Source: Pseudomonas bohemica (GTDB lineage: Bacteria > Pseudomonadota > Gammaproteobacteria > Pseudomonadales > Pseudomonadaceae). From it: DNA of 51,043 nucleotides. Position 1 is the first letter of the stretch. The number at the start of each line of letters is the position of its first letter. The stretch covers positions 1 to 51,043 of the forward strand of contig NZ_NKHL01000086.1 in NCBI RefSeq assembly GCF_002934685.1. Reading direction: 5' to 3'. The notes below the pieces were generated by a model. That model had not been told where the DNA came from, made no database searches, and saw only the letters and a list, made by a program, of their open reading frames with translations. Below are positions 40,617 to 49,910 of the stretch, in pieces. The position numbers and the translations under genes were made by a program.

Positions 40617-41633
40617 ATGTCTTCCTTGAATCAGGCGCTCAGCGTCGCCCTCGACAATCGCCAATCCCTGCTCGCCGAGCTGCACGCCCAGGGCACTGAC
40701 TGCTACCGCCTGTTCCACGGCAGTCAGGAAGGTGCGAGCGGTCTGACCGTCGACCGCTACGGCCCGCAATTGCTGGTGCAAAGCTTTCACAACAGCCTGG
40801 ATCGCGACTCGCTGCTGGCCTTGCACGCAGCGATCAACGCGCGCTTGGGCCTTGAATTGATGCTGGTCTACAACGACCGTTCCCACGGCAATTCGCGGAT
40901 CGACCGTAGCGACGCTGTCTACAAGGCCGACGACGCCGCGCTGGAAGACCTGGTGGGTCACGAATGGGGCCTGAACTACCGGGTTCGCGGCCGCCATGCC
41001 GGTCAGGACCCGCTGCTGTTTCTCGACCTGCGCAACGCGCGCGGCTGGGTTAAGGACCACGCCAAAGGCAAGAGCGTGCTCAACCTGTTCGCCTACACCT
41101 GCGGCGTTGGGCTGAGCGCGGCAGCAGGCGATGCTCGCGAGGTGTGCAATCTGGACTTCGCCGAAGGCAACCTCGCCGTGGGCCGCGAAAACGGCCTGCT
41201 GAATCCGCAATTGCCGGAAATGCAGTTCATTCAATCCGACTATTTCCCGGCGATTCGCCAACTGGCCGGCCTGCCGATCGCCTCCCGACGCGGTCAGAAG
41301 CTCCCGAGCTATGTGCGCCTGGAACAACGCCAGTTCGATCTGGTGTTGCTCGATCCACCCGCCTGGGCCAAAAGCGCCTTCGGCACCGTGGACTTGCTGC
41401 GCGACTATCAAAGCCTGCTCAAACCGGCGCTGCTGACCACCGCCGAAGAAGGCGTGCTGATCTGCTGCAACAACCTGGCGAAGGTCAGCATGGATGACTG
41501 GCGTGAGCAGGTCCTGCGCTGCGCAAGCAAGCTTGGCCGCCCCGTTCGCGACTGCCAGGTGCTCACACCGGGCGCCGATTTTCCGTCGATGGACCAGCAG
41601 CCACCGCTCAAGACATTAATCTTGCAGCTTTGA
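40617..41633 (+). CDS. Class I SAM-dependent RNA methyltransferase, RlmI-like
   Basis: A 338-residue COG1092-type methyltransferase. The N-terminal part (HAQGTDCYRLFHGSQEGA, LTVDRYGPQLLVQ) matches the domain found next to the catalytic domain in RlmI. The SAM motif is LNLFAYTCGVGLSA and the catalytic motif LLDPPAWAKS. RlmI makes 5-methylcytosine 1962 in 23S rRNA; this protein is about 60 residues shorter and seems to lack the N-terminal PUA domain, so its target is not certain. AAGG lies six bases upstream of the ATG. Confidence 0.87.
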   Translation: MSSLNQALSVALDNRQSLLAELHAQGTDCYRLFHGSQEGASGLTVDRYGPQLLVQSFHNSLDRDSLLALHAAINARLGLELMLVYNDRSHGNSRIDRSDAVYKADDAALEDLVGHEWGLNYRVRGRHAGQDPLLFLDLRNARGWVKDHAKGKSVLNLFAYTCGVGLSAAAGDAREVCNLDFAEGNLAVGRENGLLNPQLPEMQFIQSDYFPAIRQLAGLPIASRRGQKLPSYVRLEQRQFDLVLLDPPAWAKSAFGTVDLLRDYQSLLKPALLTTAEEGVLICCNNLAKVSMDDWREQVLRCASKLGRPVRDCQVLTPGADFPSMDQQPPLKTLILQL

Positions 41634-41743
41634 TTGCGTAGCCAGCGTCAGGCCTTTCCTGCAGCTTTTGAAGCGACGACTTCGGAACCAGATTGACGTG
41701 CCATACTCAAAAGCACCTCACTTCGAGAGAGTTGGCGACCCAT

Positions 41744-44707
41744 ATGCCCAAAGGATTGAAACGCGCCATCGGCGCCCTGCTGGCCGTCTTCGCAATCTAT
41801 AGCTTGCTGGGGTTCCTCATCCTGCCCGGTATTGCGCTGCGTGTGATCAACCAGCAGTTGACCAACTACGCCTCGGTGCCGGCCAAACTGGATCGCCTCG
41901 AACTCAACCCCTACACCTTGGAAGTGACGTTGTGGGGCCTGAGCATCGGGGCGCCGGGCAAGGAGCAGATCGGTTTCGAGCGGCTCTACGCCAATCTCCA
42001 GATCGACAGCCTGTGGACCAAAGCCCTGCATCTTGAGTCAGTGGAGTTGAACAAACCCAAGACCGAGCTGCTGTTTTCCAAGGACGGTACGCTTAATCTG
42101 GCCGGGCTGTTCAAACTGCCGCCGAGCGAGCCGGCCAAGCCTGACGAGCCGCCGAGCAAAACTTTCCCGCTGCGCATCGGCCAGATCAAACTGGCCGACG
42201 GCTATGTGCATTTTCAGGACCTGCGCCCCAGCGAGCCCATCGAGTTTCTCTACGACACGCTGAATTTCGAGCTGAAAAACCTCAGCACGCTGCCCGAAGA
42301 CAACGCCGACATGACCCTTGTGGCGGCAGGCCCCGAAGGTGGCCAGATTGACTGGGTCGGGCGTATCAGCCTGGTTCCGATCAGCTCCGAAGGGACCCTG
42401 AAGGTCACTGACGGCAAAATGAAAGTCTGGTGGCCCTATGTGCGCGATGCCCTGCCGCTGGTGCTCAAGGATGGCGTGCTCAACTTCGATACCCACTACA
42501 AACTCAATCTGGCCAAGGAAACCGAGCTGCTGCTGGACAACACGTCGCTCAAGGTCGCGCCGTTTGCCATCGATGCGCCAGATGGCCGACCACTGGTACG
42601 CCTGAACAACCTGGAGGTCAGCGATACGTCAATCGACCTTGCCAAGCAACGGGTCACTGTCGGAAAGATCCGCAGTCAGGGCCTGGAAACCTGGGCCGCT
42701 CGGGAGTCTGACGGTGAGTTGGACTGGCAGAAGTTGTTCGCCAGTCAGCCGTCCAAATCCGAACAGAAAAAGGCCGAAGCCGAGAAACAGCAGCCCGCCA
42801 CTGCCTCCGGTGCCGAAACCACAGCGAGCAAGGACTCTGCCGCGCCGAGCAAGCCTTGGCAGGTTCTGCTGCGTGACACCCAACTGCGCGATTACCGCGT
42901 GCATCTGGCAGACAAGGTGCCCAAAGCGCCTGTGGCGCTGGAGGTCGGCCCGCTCAATCTGGACCTGACCAACTTCGACAGCCTCAACGAGTCGCCTTTC
43001 AATCTCAAGCTCGACACCGGCCTGGGCAAGCAGGGCAAGCTGACCGCCGAGGGTGAGGTCAATCTGGCGCCGGTGCGTGCCAGGCTCAATGTCACCACCC
43101 GCGACATTGACCTGCGCGTGGCGCAGTCTTACATCACGCCGTTCATTCGCCTGGAAGTGCGCAGCGGCATGCTCAACACCGATCTGGCCGTTGACCTGAA
43201 AAGCACCGAGCCACTCGCGCTGGGCATCACCGGCAAGGCTCAGGTCGATCAGCTGCACACCCTCGACACGCTCAAATCTCGGGATTTCGTGAAGTGGCAA
43301 CAGTTGAATGTCGAGGGCCTGAACTTCCAGCTCGGTGACAGTCTGAGCATCGCCACGATCAACATCGAGCAGCCGTACGCGCGCTTCGTCATCGCCGACG
43401 ACCGCACCACCAACATTGACGATTTGCTGATTCCGCAGCCCGCAGAAGGTGCTTCGGCCGTGTCGAAGACAGCCCCTAAAGCGAAAGCGGCCGCCGACAA
43501 GCCGATGGGCATTCATATCGGTGAGGTGAACATCAACAACGGCTCGGCCAACTTCGCCGACTTCAGCCTCACGCCCAACTTCGCCACCGCCGTGCAGCAA
43601 CTCAACGGCAAGATCGGCACGCTGGACAATCGCCAGGACAAACCGGCTCCGGTGAATGTTCAGGGCAAGGTCGACCGCTACGCACCGGTCACCATCAAGG
43701 GCGCGCTCAACCCGTTCAACCCGCTGGCAAGCCTGGACATCGCCACAAGTTTCCGCCGCGTCGAATTGACCACCCTGACGCCCTATTCCGGCAAGTTCGC
43801 CGGTTATCGCATTCGCAAGGGACGGTTGAATCTGGACCTGCATTACCTGATCACCAAGGGCCAGTTGAAGGCCGAAAACAAGGTGGTGGTCGAACAGCTG
43901 CAATTGGGTGAAAAGGTCGACAGCCCGGACGCCGTGAACCTGCCGCTGAAACTGGCGGTTGCCCTGCTCAAGGACGTCGACGGCAAGATTTCCATCGAAC
44001 TGCCGGTCGCCGGCGATTTGAACAACCCGCAATTCAGCGTGATGCCGATTGTCTGGCAGACGTTGCGCAACCTGGTGGTCAAAGCTGCTGCGGCGCCGTT
44101 CAAGTTCATTGGCGGTTTGATCAGCGGCGGCGGCTCGGAAGATCTGGGTACTGTGGCGTTCGCGCCGGGTTCGGATGAGTTGAGCGGCGAAGCACAGGAT
44201 TCACTGAACAAGCTCGCGGCAGCCTTGAAAGAGCGCCCTGCCCTGCGTCTGGAAATCGAAGGCACCAGCGCTGAAGCCAGCGACGGCCCGCTGATTGCCC
44301 AGCAGCGGCTTGAGCGCGAATACCAGAGCACCTATTACAAGATCCTCCAGCGCCGGGGCGACAAGGTCCCGGCTCAGGCAAGCGATCTAACAGTGCCTGA
44401 CGACGAAAAACCGCCAATGCTCGAAGGGATCTATCGCACCCGCCTGAAGCAGCAGCCGCCCGCCGAATGGGTCGATCTGGGCAAGGAAGAACGCCAGAAC
44501 AAGCTGCGCGACGCGGTGCTCAAATCCTGGAGTTCCAGCGCCCTGTTGCTGCGCCAATTGGGTCAGGCACGCGCCGGCAGCATCAAGGACTACTTGGTGG
44601 ACAAAGGACAACTGGCGGATGATCGGGTCTATTTTGTCGATGCATCCCTCGGTCAGCCGGAAAAAGACGGTCGCGTCATCAGCCCCCTGCATCTGGACAG
44701 CGAGTAA
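41744..44707 (+). CDS. DUF748 domain protein, AsmA/TamB-like, with OmpA-like C-terminal part
   Basis: A 987-residue envelope protein with an N-terminal membrane anchor (IGALLAVFAIYSLLGFLILP). It is dominated by repetitive beta-rich segments typical of the DUF748/AsmA group (LDRLELNPYTLEVTLWGLSI, LNLDLHYLITKGQLKAENKV). A charged low-complexity insert lies near residues 345-375. The end (PGSDELSGEAQDSLNKLAAAL, RLEIEG) looks like a degenerate OmpA-like domain. AsmA-clan proteins span the periplasm and move lipids; that role here is inference. Six bases separate it from the next gene. Confidence 0.87.
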   Translation: MPKGLKRAIGALLAVFAIYSLLGFLILPGIALRVINQQLTNYASVPAKLDRLELNPYTLEVTLWGLSIGAPGKEQIGFERLYANLQIDSLWTKALHLESVELNKPKTELLFSKDGTLNLAGLFKLPPSEPAKPDEPPSKTFPLRIGQIKLADGYVHFQDLRPSEPIEFLYDTLNFELKNLSTLPEDNADMTLVAAGPEGGQIDWVGRISLVPISSEGTLKVTDGKMKVWWPYVRDALPLVLKDGVLNFDTHYKLNLAKETELLLDNTSLKVAPFAIDAPDGRPLVRLNNLEVSDTSIDLAKQRVTVGKIRSQGLETWAARESDGELDWQKLFASQPSKSEQKKAEAEKQQPATASGAETTASKDSAAPSKPWQVLLRDTQLRDYRVHLADKVPKAPVALEVGPLNLDLTNFDSLNESPFNLKLDTGLGKQGKLTAEGEVNLAPVRARLNVTTRDIDLRVAQSYITPFIRLEVRSGMLNTDLAVDLKSTEPLALGITGKAQVDQLHTLDTLKSRDFVKWQQLNVEGLNFQLGDSLSIATINIEQPYARFVIADDRTTNIDDLLIPQPAEGASAVSKTAPKAKAAADKPMGIHIGEVNINNGSANFADFSLTPNFATAVQQLNGKIGTLDNRQDKPAPVNVQGKVDRYAPVTIKGALNPFNPLASLDIATSFRRVELTTLTPYSGKFAGYRIRKGRLNLDLHYLITKGQLKAENKVVVEQLQLGEKVDSPDAVNLPLKLAVALLKDVDGKISIELPVAGDLNNPQFSVMPIVWQTLRNLVVKAAAAPFKFIGGLISGGGSEDLGTVAFAPGSDELSGEAQDSLNKLAAALKERPALRLEIEGTSAEASDGPLIAQQRLEREYQSTYYKILQRRGDKVPAQASDLTVPDDEKPPMLEGIYRTRLKQQPPAEWVDLGKEERQNKLRDAVLKSWSSSALLLRQLGQARAGSIKDYLVDKGQLADDRVYFVDASLGQPEKDGRVISPLHLDSE

Positions 44708-44713
44708 CGACTT

Positions 44714-45025
44714 TTGAAGAGTGTGTTAACCAGGACCGTGGCGATTCTCGGTCTGGCAGTGTTGAGTGGCCTGGCTCAGGCCGATACGTTGCGTTGCGGC
44801 AGTCAATTGATCAGCGTCGGCGACCGGATGTTCGAAGTGCAACAGAAATGCGGCCAGCCGGTCAGCCAAGACATCATCGGTTACAAGGAAACCGTCAATC
44901 ACTTCCGCCAGGTCGATCAGGTGCAGGTCCAGGAATGGGTCTACGGCCCGAACAGCGGGATGTACCAGTATCTACGGTTCGAGGGTGGGCGGTTGGTGCG
45001 GATTGATAGCAAGCGGGGGCGGTAA
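44714..45025 (+). CDS. DUF2845 domain protein, predicted periplasmic
   Basis: A 103-residue secreted protein: signal peptide to about residue 23 (GLAQA), then a DUF2845 domain (LRCGSQLISVGDRMFEVQQKCGQP), with two cysteines likely in a disulfide, and a C-terminal WVYGPNSGMYQYLRFEGGRL block. Function unknown. The start is either TTG 44714 or GTG 44723; neither has a strong ribosome site, so translation probably depends on the DUF748 gene just upstream. Confidence 0.82.
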   Translation: MKSVLTRTVAILGLAVLSGLAQADTLRCGSQLISVGDRMFEVQQKCGQPVSQDIIGYKETVNHFRQVDQVQVQEWVYGPNSGMYQYLRFEGGRLVRIDSKRGR

Positions 45026-45055
45026 CCCCGCTCGATTTCCTGAGACGCCACCAAG

Positions 45056-45143
45056 CTGTAGGAGAGCGCTGCCCGCGATTGCAGTGTGTCAGGCGAAGAT
45101 TCTGGAACTGACAAATAGCAATCGCGGGCAAGCGCGCTCCTAC
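45056..45143. repeat. REPIN after the DUF2845 gene
   Basis: Left arm CTGTAGGAGAGCGCTGCCCG (one insertion, one loss) and right arm CGGGCAAGCGCGCTCCTACG, about 88 bp end to end. Confidence 0.87.
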
Positions 45144-45177
45144 GCCCTTCGGGCGGAAGCAGGCTTGCGGCACGGCA

Positions 45178-45445
45178 TCAAGTCCTGAATTGCTTCACTA
45201 ACCCGCCCAGCCGATCCCCGAATTCCGTCAGGCTGCGCGCGGTATGTGCGCCGCTCTGGGCGTCGTCGGCGACGGTGTCCACAGCCTGGGCGATCTGGGT
45301 CATGCTAAGGCTGATCTCTTCGGCGACAGCGGTCTGCTCTTCCGATGCGCTGGCGATCTGCGCGTTCATGGTGAATTTCCTGAGTGCTCTGCTGCGTGCG
45401 ACTGGCCAACGGGCGAACCTCGTCGGCCACCACGGCGAAACACTC
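45178..45445 (-). pseudogene. Methyl-accepting chemotaxis protein, 3' remnant with internal deletion
   Basis: The last 63 codons of a chemoreceptor are clear (MNAQIASASEEQTAVAEEIS and on to LGGLVKQFRT). Just upstream, in a different frame, is the hairpin-tip region CFAVVADEVRPLASRTQQ STQEIH. In intact receptors about 50 or more residues lie between these, so a deletion near 45368 has fused them out of frame. Everything upstream of the tip (sensor, membrane segments, HAMP) is missing. Confidence 0.85.
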
Positions 45446-45446
45446 G

Positions 45447-45717
45447 ACCGAACAGCTACCAGCCGACGATCACCAGATCCAGGCTTGGTACACCGATGAA
45501 GTGGTAGAGGAAAAGCTTGAATCAACTCAAGTTGAGCGACATGGAGATGATCCGTGTACTCGACGACTTGATTCAGGTGCTGACCAGCAAAGGCGTCCTG
45601 AATATCACCAATCTTCCGGCCGCCGCACAGGCAAAATTGCTTGATCGTAACCAGGCGCGAGAGACGTTGGGCGGCCTGAGTGATTTGATCAATGACGATG
45701 AAACGCGGTTGATTTGA
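45447..45717 (+). pseudogene. Small 'tryptophan synthase beta-like' protein, 5'-truncated and frameshifted
   Basis: Frame one reads TEQLPADDHQIQAWYTDEVVEE from 45447; frame two reads LNQLKLSDMEMIRVLDDLIQ from TTG 45517 to 45717 (66 codons). Together they resemble a Pseudomonas family of about 110 residues often labelled tryptophan synthase beta-like (label of doubtful meaning). Removing one A from the A4 run at 45511-45514 would rejoin them. The N terminus is lost at the junction with the chemoreceptor remnant. The TTG has AGGA six bases upstream, so the 66-codon part may still be translated. Confidence 0.7.
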
Positions 45718-45746
45718 ACGAACCTAATTGCGTTTCTGCCCGAACG

Positions 45747-45764
45747 GCGAGCAAGCTTGCTCGC
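45747..45764. repeat. Perfect 18-bp palindrome, REP-like
   Basis: GCGAGCAAGCTTGCTCGC, fully self-complementary, followed by GATC. It looks like a collapsed REP unit of the GCTTGCTCGCG class. It lies in a 198-bp gap (45718-45915) that holds no gene I can support, between the truncated gene and the 3' end of lapD. Confidence 0.65.
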
Positions 45765-45915
45765 GATCTGGCGCGCAACGGTAGTAAAGTCTGAGCGCGT
45801 GACAGGGCCGACCCAATGCATCGGCGGTTTTACTGCCGCGGCGCACGAGATCGATGACAAGCCAAACTTCCACAGCCTCTGGCCGGAACAAGAGCCTCAG
45901 CCGCAGCGCTACGCT

Positions 45916-47862
45916 TCACTCCCACGGCGCCGGATCCCCAAACAAACGTCCCTGCACCCCTTCTATTCCCATTTCCGCGATCACCTGGTGCTCGCCCTTG
46001 GTCTCGACGCGTTCGGCGATCAACGGCAGGTCGATGCTGTGCGCCGCGCGCTGTACGGCTTCGATGAACAGGCGTTTGTGGCTTTCTTCGTCGATGGCGC
46101 GGATGTAGCTGCCATCGATCTTCAGATAGGCTAGGCCCAGATGCGCGAGGTTACCGATCATGCTGAAGCGCCCGCCAAAGCGTTGCACGGCCAGAGTGAA
46201 ACCGACGGCCTGAAGACGACGGGTCAGCTGTTCGAGAACCGCTTGCGCAGGCAGTTGCTCTTCGCCGATCTCAATGATCAGTTTGCCGCCGAGCTTGGGG
46301 TGCTGACGCAACGCATTGAACACTTGATTCAGCGCAGCGGGGTCATTGAGGGTTGCCGTCGAGAGGTTCAAGGCCAGCGGCTGACCGTGGGTGCCGAGAT
46401 GTCGGAGCGCCTGCTGCAGCATCAGCAGATCAAGGCGACTCGACCAGCCGAAACGTTCGATCCAGGGCAGGAAACGCCCCGCCGGAATGGTTTCCCCCTG
46501 CTCATTGACCAGCCGCGACAACGCTTTGTGGTGCATCACTTGATTCGTATCGTGAGTCCCTACCACCGGCTGGAAGAACAACTCGAAGCCGCCGTGTGTC
46601 AATGCGTGATCGAGCACACGATGCCAGGTGTGTTGATCGTCAGCGACGCCGGTGACTTCGGCGTTTTCAACATAACTCCAGGTCTGCTCGCCGTGGGTTT
46701 CGGCCTGCGACAACGCTTGGTCGGCAAGGCCGAGCAAGGTCAGCGGCGCTTCGCCAGGGGTATACGGGGCCATGCCCATGTGAGCGACCGGAGACACATC
46801 GCTGGCGCCCGTCGCGACCAGTGCTTTCAAGGCATACTCCAGATCGAGGGCCAGCTCCAGCGCTTCTTCGCGGACCATGCCAGGTGCCAGCACCGCGAAC
46901 TCGCCGCCCCGTGAACGGCTGATCAGGTTGCGGGTTTTCGGGTACTTTTCACACTGTTCGAGCAACACCTGCGCGACTGCGACCAATAACGCATCGGTGC
47001 GCTTGCCGCCCATTCGAAGGTTCAGACCAGCCAGATCCTGAACGCGCAACAGCAGCAGATGGCCGGCCCGATGCTCTTCCTGATTGGTGACATGAGCCTT
47101 GAGCTGCATATCGAAATAACGCCTGTTGGACAGGCCGGTCAGGCTGTCCTGATAGGACTCGACGCGCAGTCTTTCGCTACGCTCGGCATATTCCTTGAAC
47201 AGCGCCTTGAGCTTCTCGACCATCTGGTTCATCGCCTGCACCACTCGGCGCAGCTCCGGAGTACGCGGCAGCTCCGGCAGCGTCAGGAATTCACGACGAC
47301 CAATGGCTTGGGACTGCGCAACCATGTAATCCAGCGGCTTCAACTGCCGACGCAGCAGCAGCGCGCCAAGGACTGCGCTGACCACGCCACACAGCACCAG
47401 CCAGCCGAGGCTGCCCAGCGCGCTCTGCCACAACTTCGCCAGCGCAAACATCGGGTGGCTTACCACCTCGACCCGCGCCGTCTGCTGCCAGCCGCGACTG
47501 ACTATTGCCTCGCCCCCCGCTGGCTCCAGACCGATGGCATCGATGAACCACTGGGGCACGCCCTGGTTGTCCGGCGTGGAGCTGCGCTCGACGATCGCGG
47601 CACCAGTTGCCAGATCGACCACGCGGATGCTGGCGTAATAGCCGCTATCGAAAATCGATGTGACCATCAATTCGACCATCGCCGGATCGTCGATGTTGTT
47701 GGTCAGCGACAACGCCAGGGACGTGGCCGCATCCTGTGCGTGGGAGCGCAGCTGGTTGACGTACTGCGCCCGCGAACTCTCCAGGCTGACGACAAAGCTG
47801 CCCGCAAACGCGACCACCAGAAACAGACAGATAGCGATCAACAGCTGTTTGAACAGAGACAT
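45916..47862 (-). CDS. lapD: LapD, inner-membrane c-di-GMP receptor with degenerate GGDEF and EAL domains
   Basis: A 648-residue protein: membrane helix 1 (6-26), periplasmic LapD/MoxY-type domain (about 27-150), helix 2 (153-170), HAMP, GGDEF-like (about 235-390) and EAL-like (about 415-648) domains. The GGDEF site reads RGGEF (318-322), EAL reads KAL (446-448), and the DDFG loop is RFGGRF, so it should be enzymatically dead. LapD binds c-di-GMP and then holds LapG away from the LapA-type adhesin. AGGAG precedes the ATG. It starts eight bases after lapG. Confidence 0.95.
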   Translation of the reverse strand: MSLFKQLLIAICLFLVVAFAGSFVVSLESSRAQYVNQLRSHAQDAATSLALSLTNNIDDPAMVELMVTSIFDSGYYASIRVVDLATGAAIVERSSTPDNQGVPQWFIDAIGLEPAGGEAIVSRGWQQTARVEVVSHPMFALAKLWQSALGSLGWLVLCGVVSAVLGALLLRRQLKPLDYMVAQSQAIGRREFLTLPELPRTPELRRVVQAMNQMVEKLKALFKEYAERSERLRVESYQDSLTGLSNRRYFDMQLKAHVTNQEEHRAGHLLLLRVQDLAGLNLRMGGKRTDALLVAVAQVLLEQCEKYPKTRNLISRSRGGEFAVLAPGMVREEALELALDLEYALKALVATGASDVSPVAHMGMAPYTPGEAPLTLLGLADQALSQAETHGEQTWSYVENAEVTGVADDQHTWHRVLDHALTHGGFELFFQPVVGTHDTNQVMHHKALSRLVNEQGETIPAGRFLPWIERFGWSSRLDLLMLQQALRHLGTHGQPLALNLSTATLNDPAALNQVFNALRQHPKLGGKLIIEIGEEQLPAQAVLEQLTRRLQAVGFTLAVQRFGGRFSMIGNLAHLGLAYLKIDGSYIRAIDEESHKRLFIEAVQRAAHSIDLPLIAERVETKGEHQVIAEMGIEGVQGRLFGDPAPWE

Positions 47863-47870
47863 CAGTACTC

Positions 47871-48587
47871 CTAATTCTCGGGCTCGGTCGGGAAGCCTTC
47901 GGCGGCCATTTTCTTCAACACGTCCTGCCAGCGCGACAGACGCTTGGTATCGCCCACTTTCTTATTGCCCTGCGCACCCGGCAGCCACAGCCCTTGCGCA
48001 TTGAAGGAATAGACCGGCAACAGGTCCGGCCGCTCGCTCGCGGGTTTGATTTCGTTGATCAGGCTGTCGAGCACCAGGGGCATCGCGTTCGGGCTCGAGT
48101 AGTAGGTCAAGACCATGTGCGCGCGGTTCAGGCGCAACGCCTTGACGTAGGTGATCAGCAGCTTCTCGCCGGGAACGCCCAACCGACGCAGGCTGAAATA
48201 CTTGGCGATAGCGTAGTCTTCACAGTCGCCAGCCCCCTTCCACAACGACTCGATCGGCGTCGCCCAATAATCGACTTCATGCCACAGGTCGATGTCTTCC
48301 ATGTGGCGCATCTGCTTGTTGAAGAACAGGTTCACCACCGTCAGCTTGTCCATTTCGCTGACCTGCTTTTCGGTGGCCAGCAGATGCTGCCAGGCGTCGA
48401 TCCGTTGCTTGCCCGCCCCCAGCGGCCCGTAAAGCGCTTCGGCCCGACGGCTGATCAGAGAAAAATCCCAATCGGCACTCAGATAGCTCGCACACGCCGT
48501 GCACGCCAGTGCAAGCGCCAGAAGCAACCACAACCCTGGGCGCTGGTGCGCTGAACGTGCTGCCAATTCGTTGAGTCCATAGGGCAA
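47871..48587 (-). CDS. lapG: LapG, periplasmic cysteine protease
   Basis: A transglutaminase-like protease of about 238 residues that cuts LapA-type adhesins near their N terminus and releases cells from biofilm. Catalytic triad: C122 (GAGDCEDYA), H157 (NRAHMVLTYY), D174 (PLVLDSL). Hydrophobic export signal at about 18-33 (LWLLLALALACTACA). The start is uncertain: TTG 48587 has no good ribosome site and the frame remains open a little further upstream. Paired with lapD. The adhesin itself is not in the window. Confidence 0.93.
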   Translation of the reverse strand: MPYGLNELAARSAHQRPGLWLLLALALACTACASYLSADWDFSLISRRAEALYGPLGAGKQRIDAWQHLLATEKQVSEMDKLTVVNLFFNKQMRHMEDIDLWHEVDYWATPIESLWKGAGDCEDYAIAKYFSLRRLGVPGEKLLITYVKALRLNRAHMVLTYYSSPNAMPLVLDSLINEIKPASERPDLLPVYSFNAQGLWLPGAQGNKKVGDTKRLSRWQDVLKKMAAEGFPTEPEN

Positions 48588-48738
48588 ACGGATAACCGGA
48601 AAGCGATGGTGAGGGGTTGGGGGAGGAAACGCAATGGCGCGTTGAGATCATGCGCAGAAGCAAATGCCCGAAAACGCTGCTCATGATAGGCTCGCGCCCC
48701 TTAATTTCATGACTCGCCGGATTGGTTTGGAAACGCGT

Positions 48739-49899
48739 ATGGATATTGGTCTGAGCTGCACCGTCTGGGCAGGGTGTGAACGTGCCGGTCATCTGGATGG
48801 TATCGGCGTGTACACCCGCTCTCTGTGGCAGGCGATGGAGGAGCTCAAGCGAAGCGAAGAGCCAGGCATCACCGTCATGCCTTATGCGTTTGGCCGCAAT
48901 TTCCCCGAACTGGCGTGCGGCGTACCAAAGACGCTCTCGGCTGATTTCCGCATTCAGGTGCTGGCGAGCGGCTTGCTCAGCCTACCGTTACCCAACTCCT
49001 CCGCCATCGCCCGCGATGTCGACATCGTGCACGCCTCAGATCACCAGATCCCGAGAATCAGTGGCGTTCCCGTCATTGCCACGGTCATGGACGCGATTCC
49101 GCTGATTCATCCGGAATGGATCAGACAGAACCTCAAGACCCTCAAAGGCTGGCTGTTCGCTCGAAGCGTGCATAGCGCCGATCATCTGATCACCATCTCC
49201 GAGCACAGCAAGCAGGATCTGGTGAGGCACATGGGGATCGCCCCCGAGAAAATCAGCGTGACGCCGCTTGGCGTTGACCCTGGGTATTTCGAGCGCATCC
49301 CGCTTGAAACCCGCGACGCTGTGCTGGAAGAGCACCGCCTCCAGCCCGGGTTTTTCCTGTTCATCGGCACGCTGCAGCCGCGCAAGAATTTGCCCAAGGT
49401 GCTGGAGGCGTTCAATGCGCTGCCGGAGTCGGTCCGCAAACAGCATCCACTCATCGTAGTGGGACGTGACGGTTGGGCCAACGAAGACTTGATTCCGCAG
49501 CTCAAAGCATTGGAAGAAAAAGGCGAAGGACGCTGGCTCAGTTATCTGCCGCAATCTGACGTGTTCGCACTGCTCCAGAGCGCTAGCGCCTTGGTGTTCG
49601 CCTCTTTGTACGAAGGGTTTGGCCTGCCGGTCATCGAAGCATTCGCGGCCGAATGCCCGGTTATTGCGTCGAACACCACGTCGCTGCCGGAAGTGACTGG
49701 CAATGCCGCCTGGGGAGTCGACCCGCATGACGCTGCAAGCATCGCGGCGGCAATGCTCGACGTCTTGAGCAACGACGCACTCAGGAGCGAACGGGTTGAA
49801 ATAGCGCTGGAACGCGCTCGTCAATTCACTTGGCAAGAATGCGCCCGGCAGACCCTCGCGGTGTACCGCAAAGTATTGGCAGCATACCGACAAGCGTGA
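48739..49899 (+). CDS. Glycosyltransferase family 1/GT4 type
   Basis: A 386-residue GT-B glycosyltransferase. Glycine-rich N-terminal DGIGVYTRSL, acceptor-side ISEHSKQDLVRH, linker with FIGTLQPRKNLPKVLEAF, and the nucleotide-sugar motif YEGFGLPVIEAFAAECPVIAS (E-x7-E) are present. Sugar donor and acceptor cannot be read; polysaccharide or LPS synthesis is likely. Start at MDIGLSCTVW. It is oriented opposite to its neighbours lapG and the secretion genes, so it is its own unit. Confidence 0.92.
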   Translation: MDIGLSCTVWAGCERAGHLDGIGVYTRSLWQAMEELKRSEEPGITVMPYAFGRNFPELACGVPKTLSADFRIQVLASGLLSLPLPNSSAIARDVDIVHASDHQIPRISGVPVIATVMDAIPLIHPEWIRQNLKTLKGWLFARSVHSADHLITISEHSKQDLVRHMGIAPEKISVTPLGVDPGYFERIPLETRDAVLEEHRLQPGFFLFIGTLQPRKNLPKVLEAFNALPESVRKQHPLIVVGRDGWANEDLIPQLKALEEKGEGRWLSYLPQSDVFALLQSASALVFASLYEGFGLPVIEAFAAECPVIASNTTSLPEVTGNAAWGVDPHDAASIAAAMLDVLSNDALRSERVEIALERARQFTWQECARQTLAVYRKVLAAYRQA

Positions 49900-49910
49900 G
49901 TGGCTGCAGG

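Noticed and set aside
45757..46134. A 125-codon plus-strand frame across the 3' end of lapD
   Set aside because: Overlaps lapD coding sequence antisense; no ribosome site or domain.
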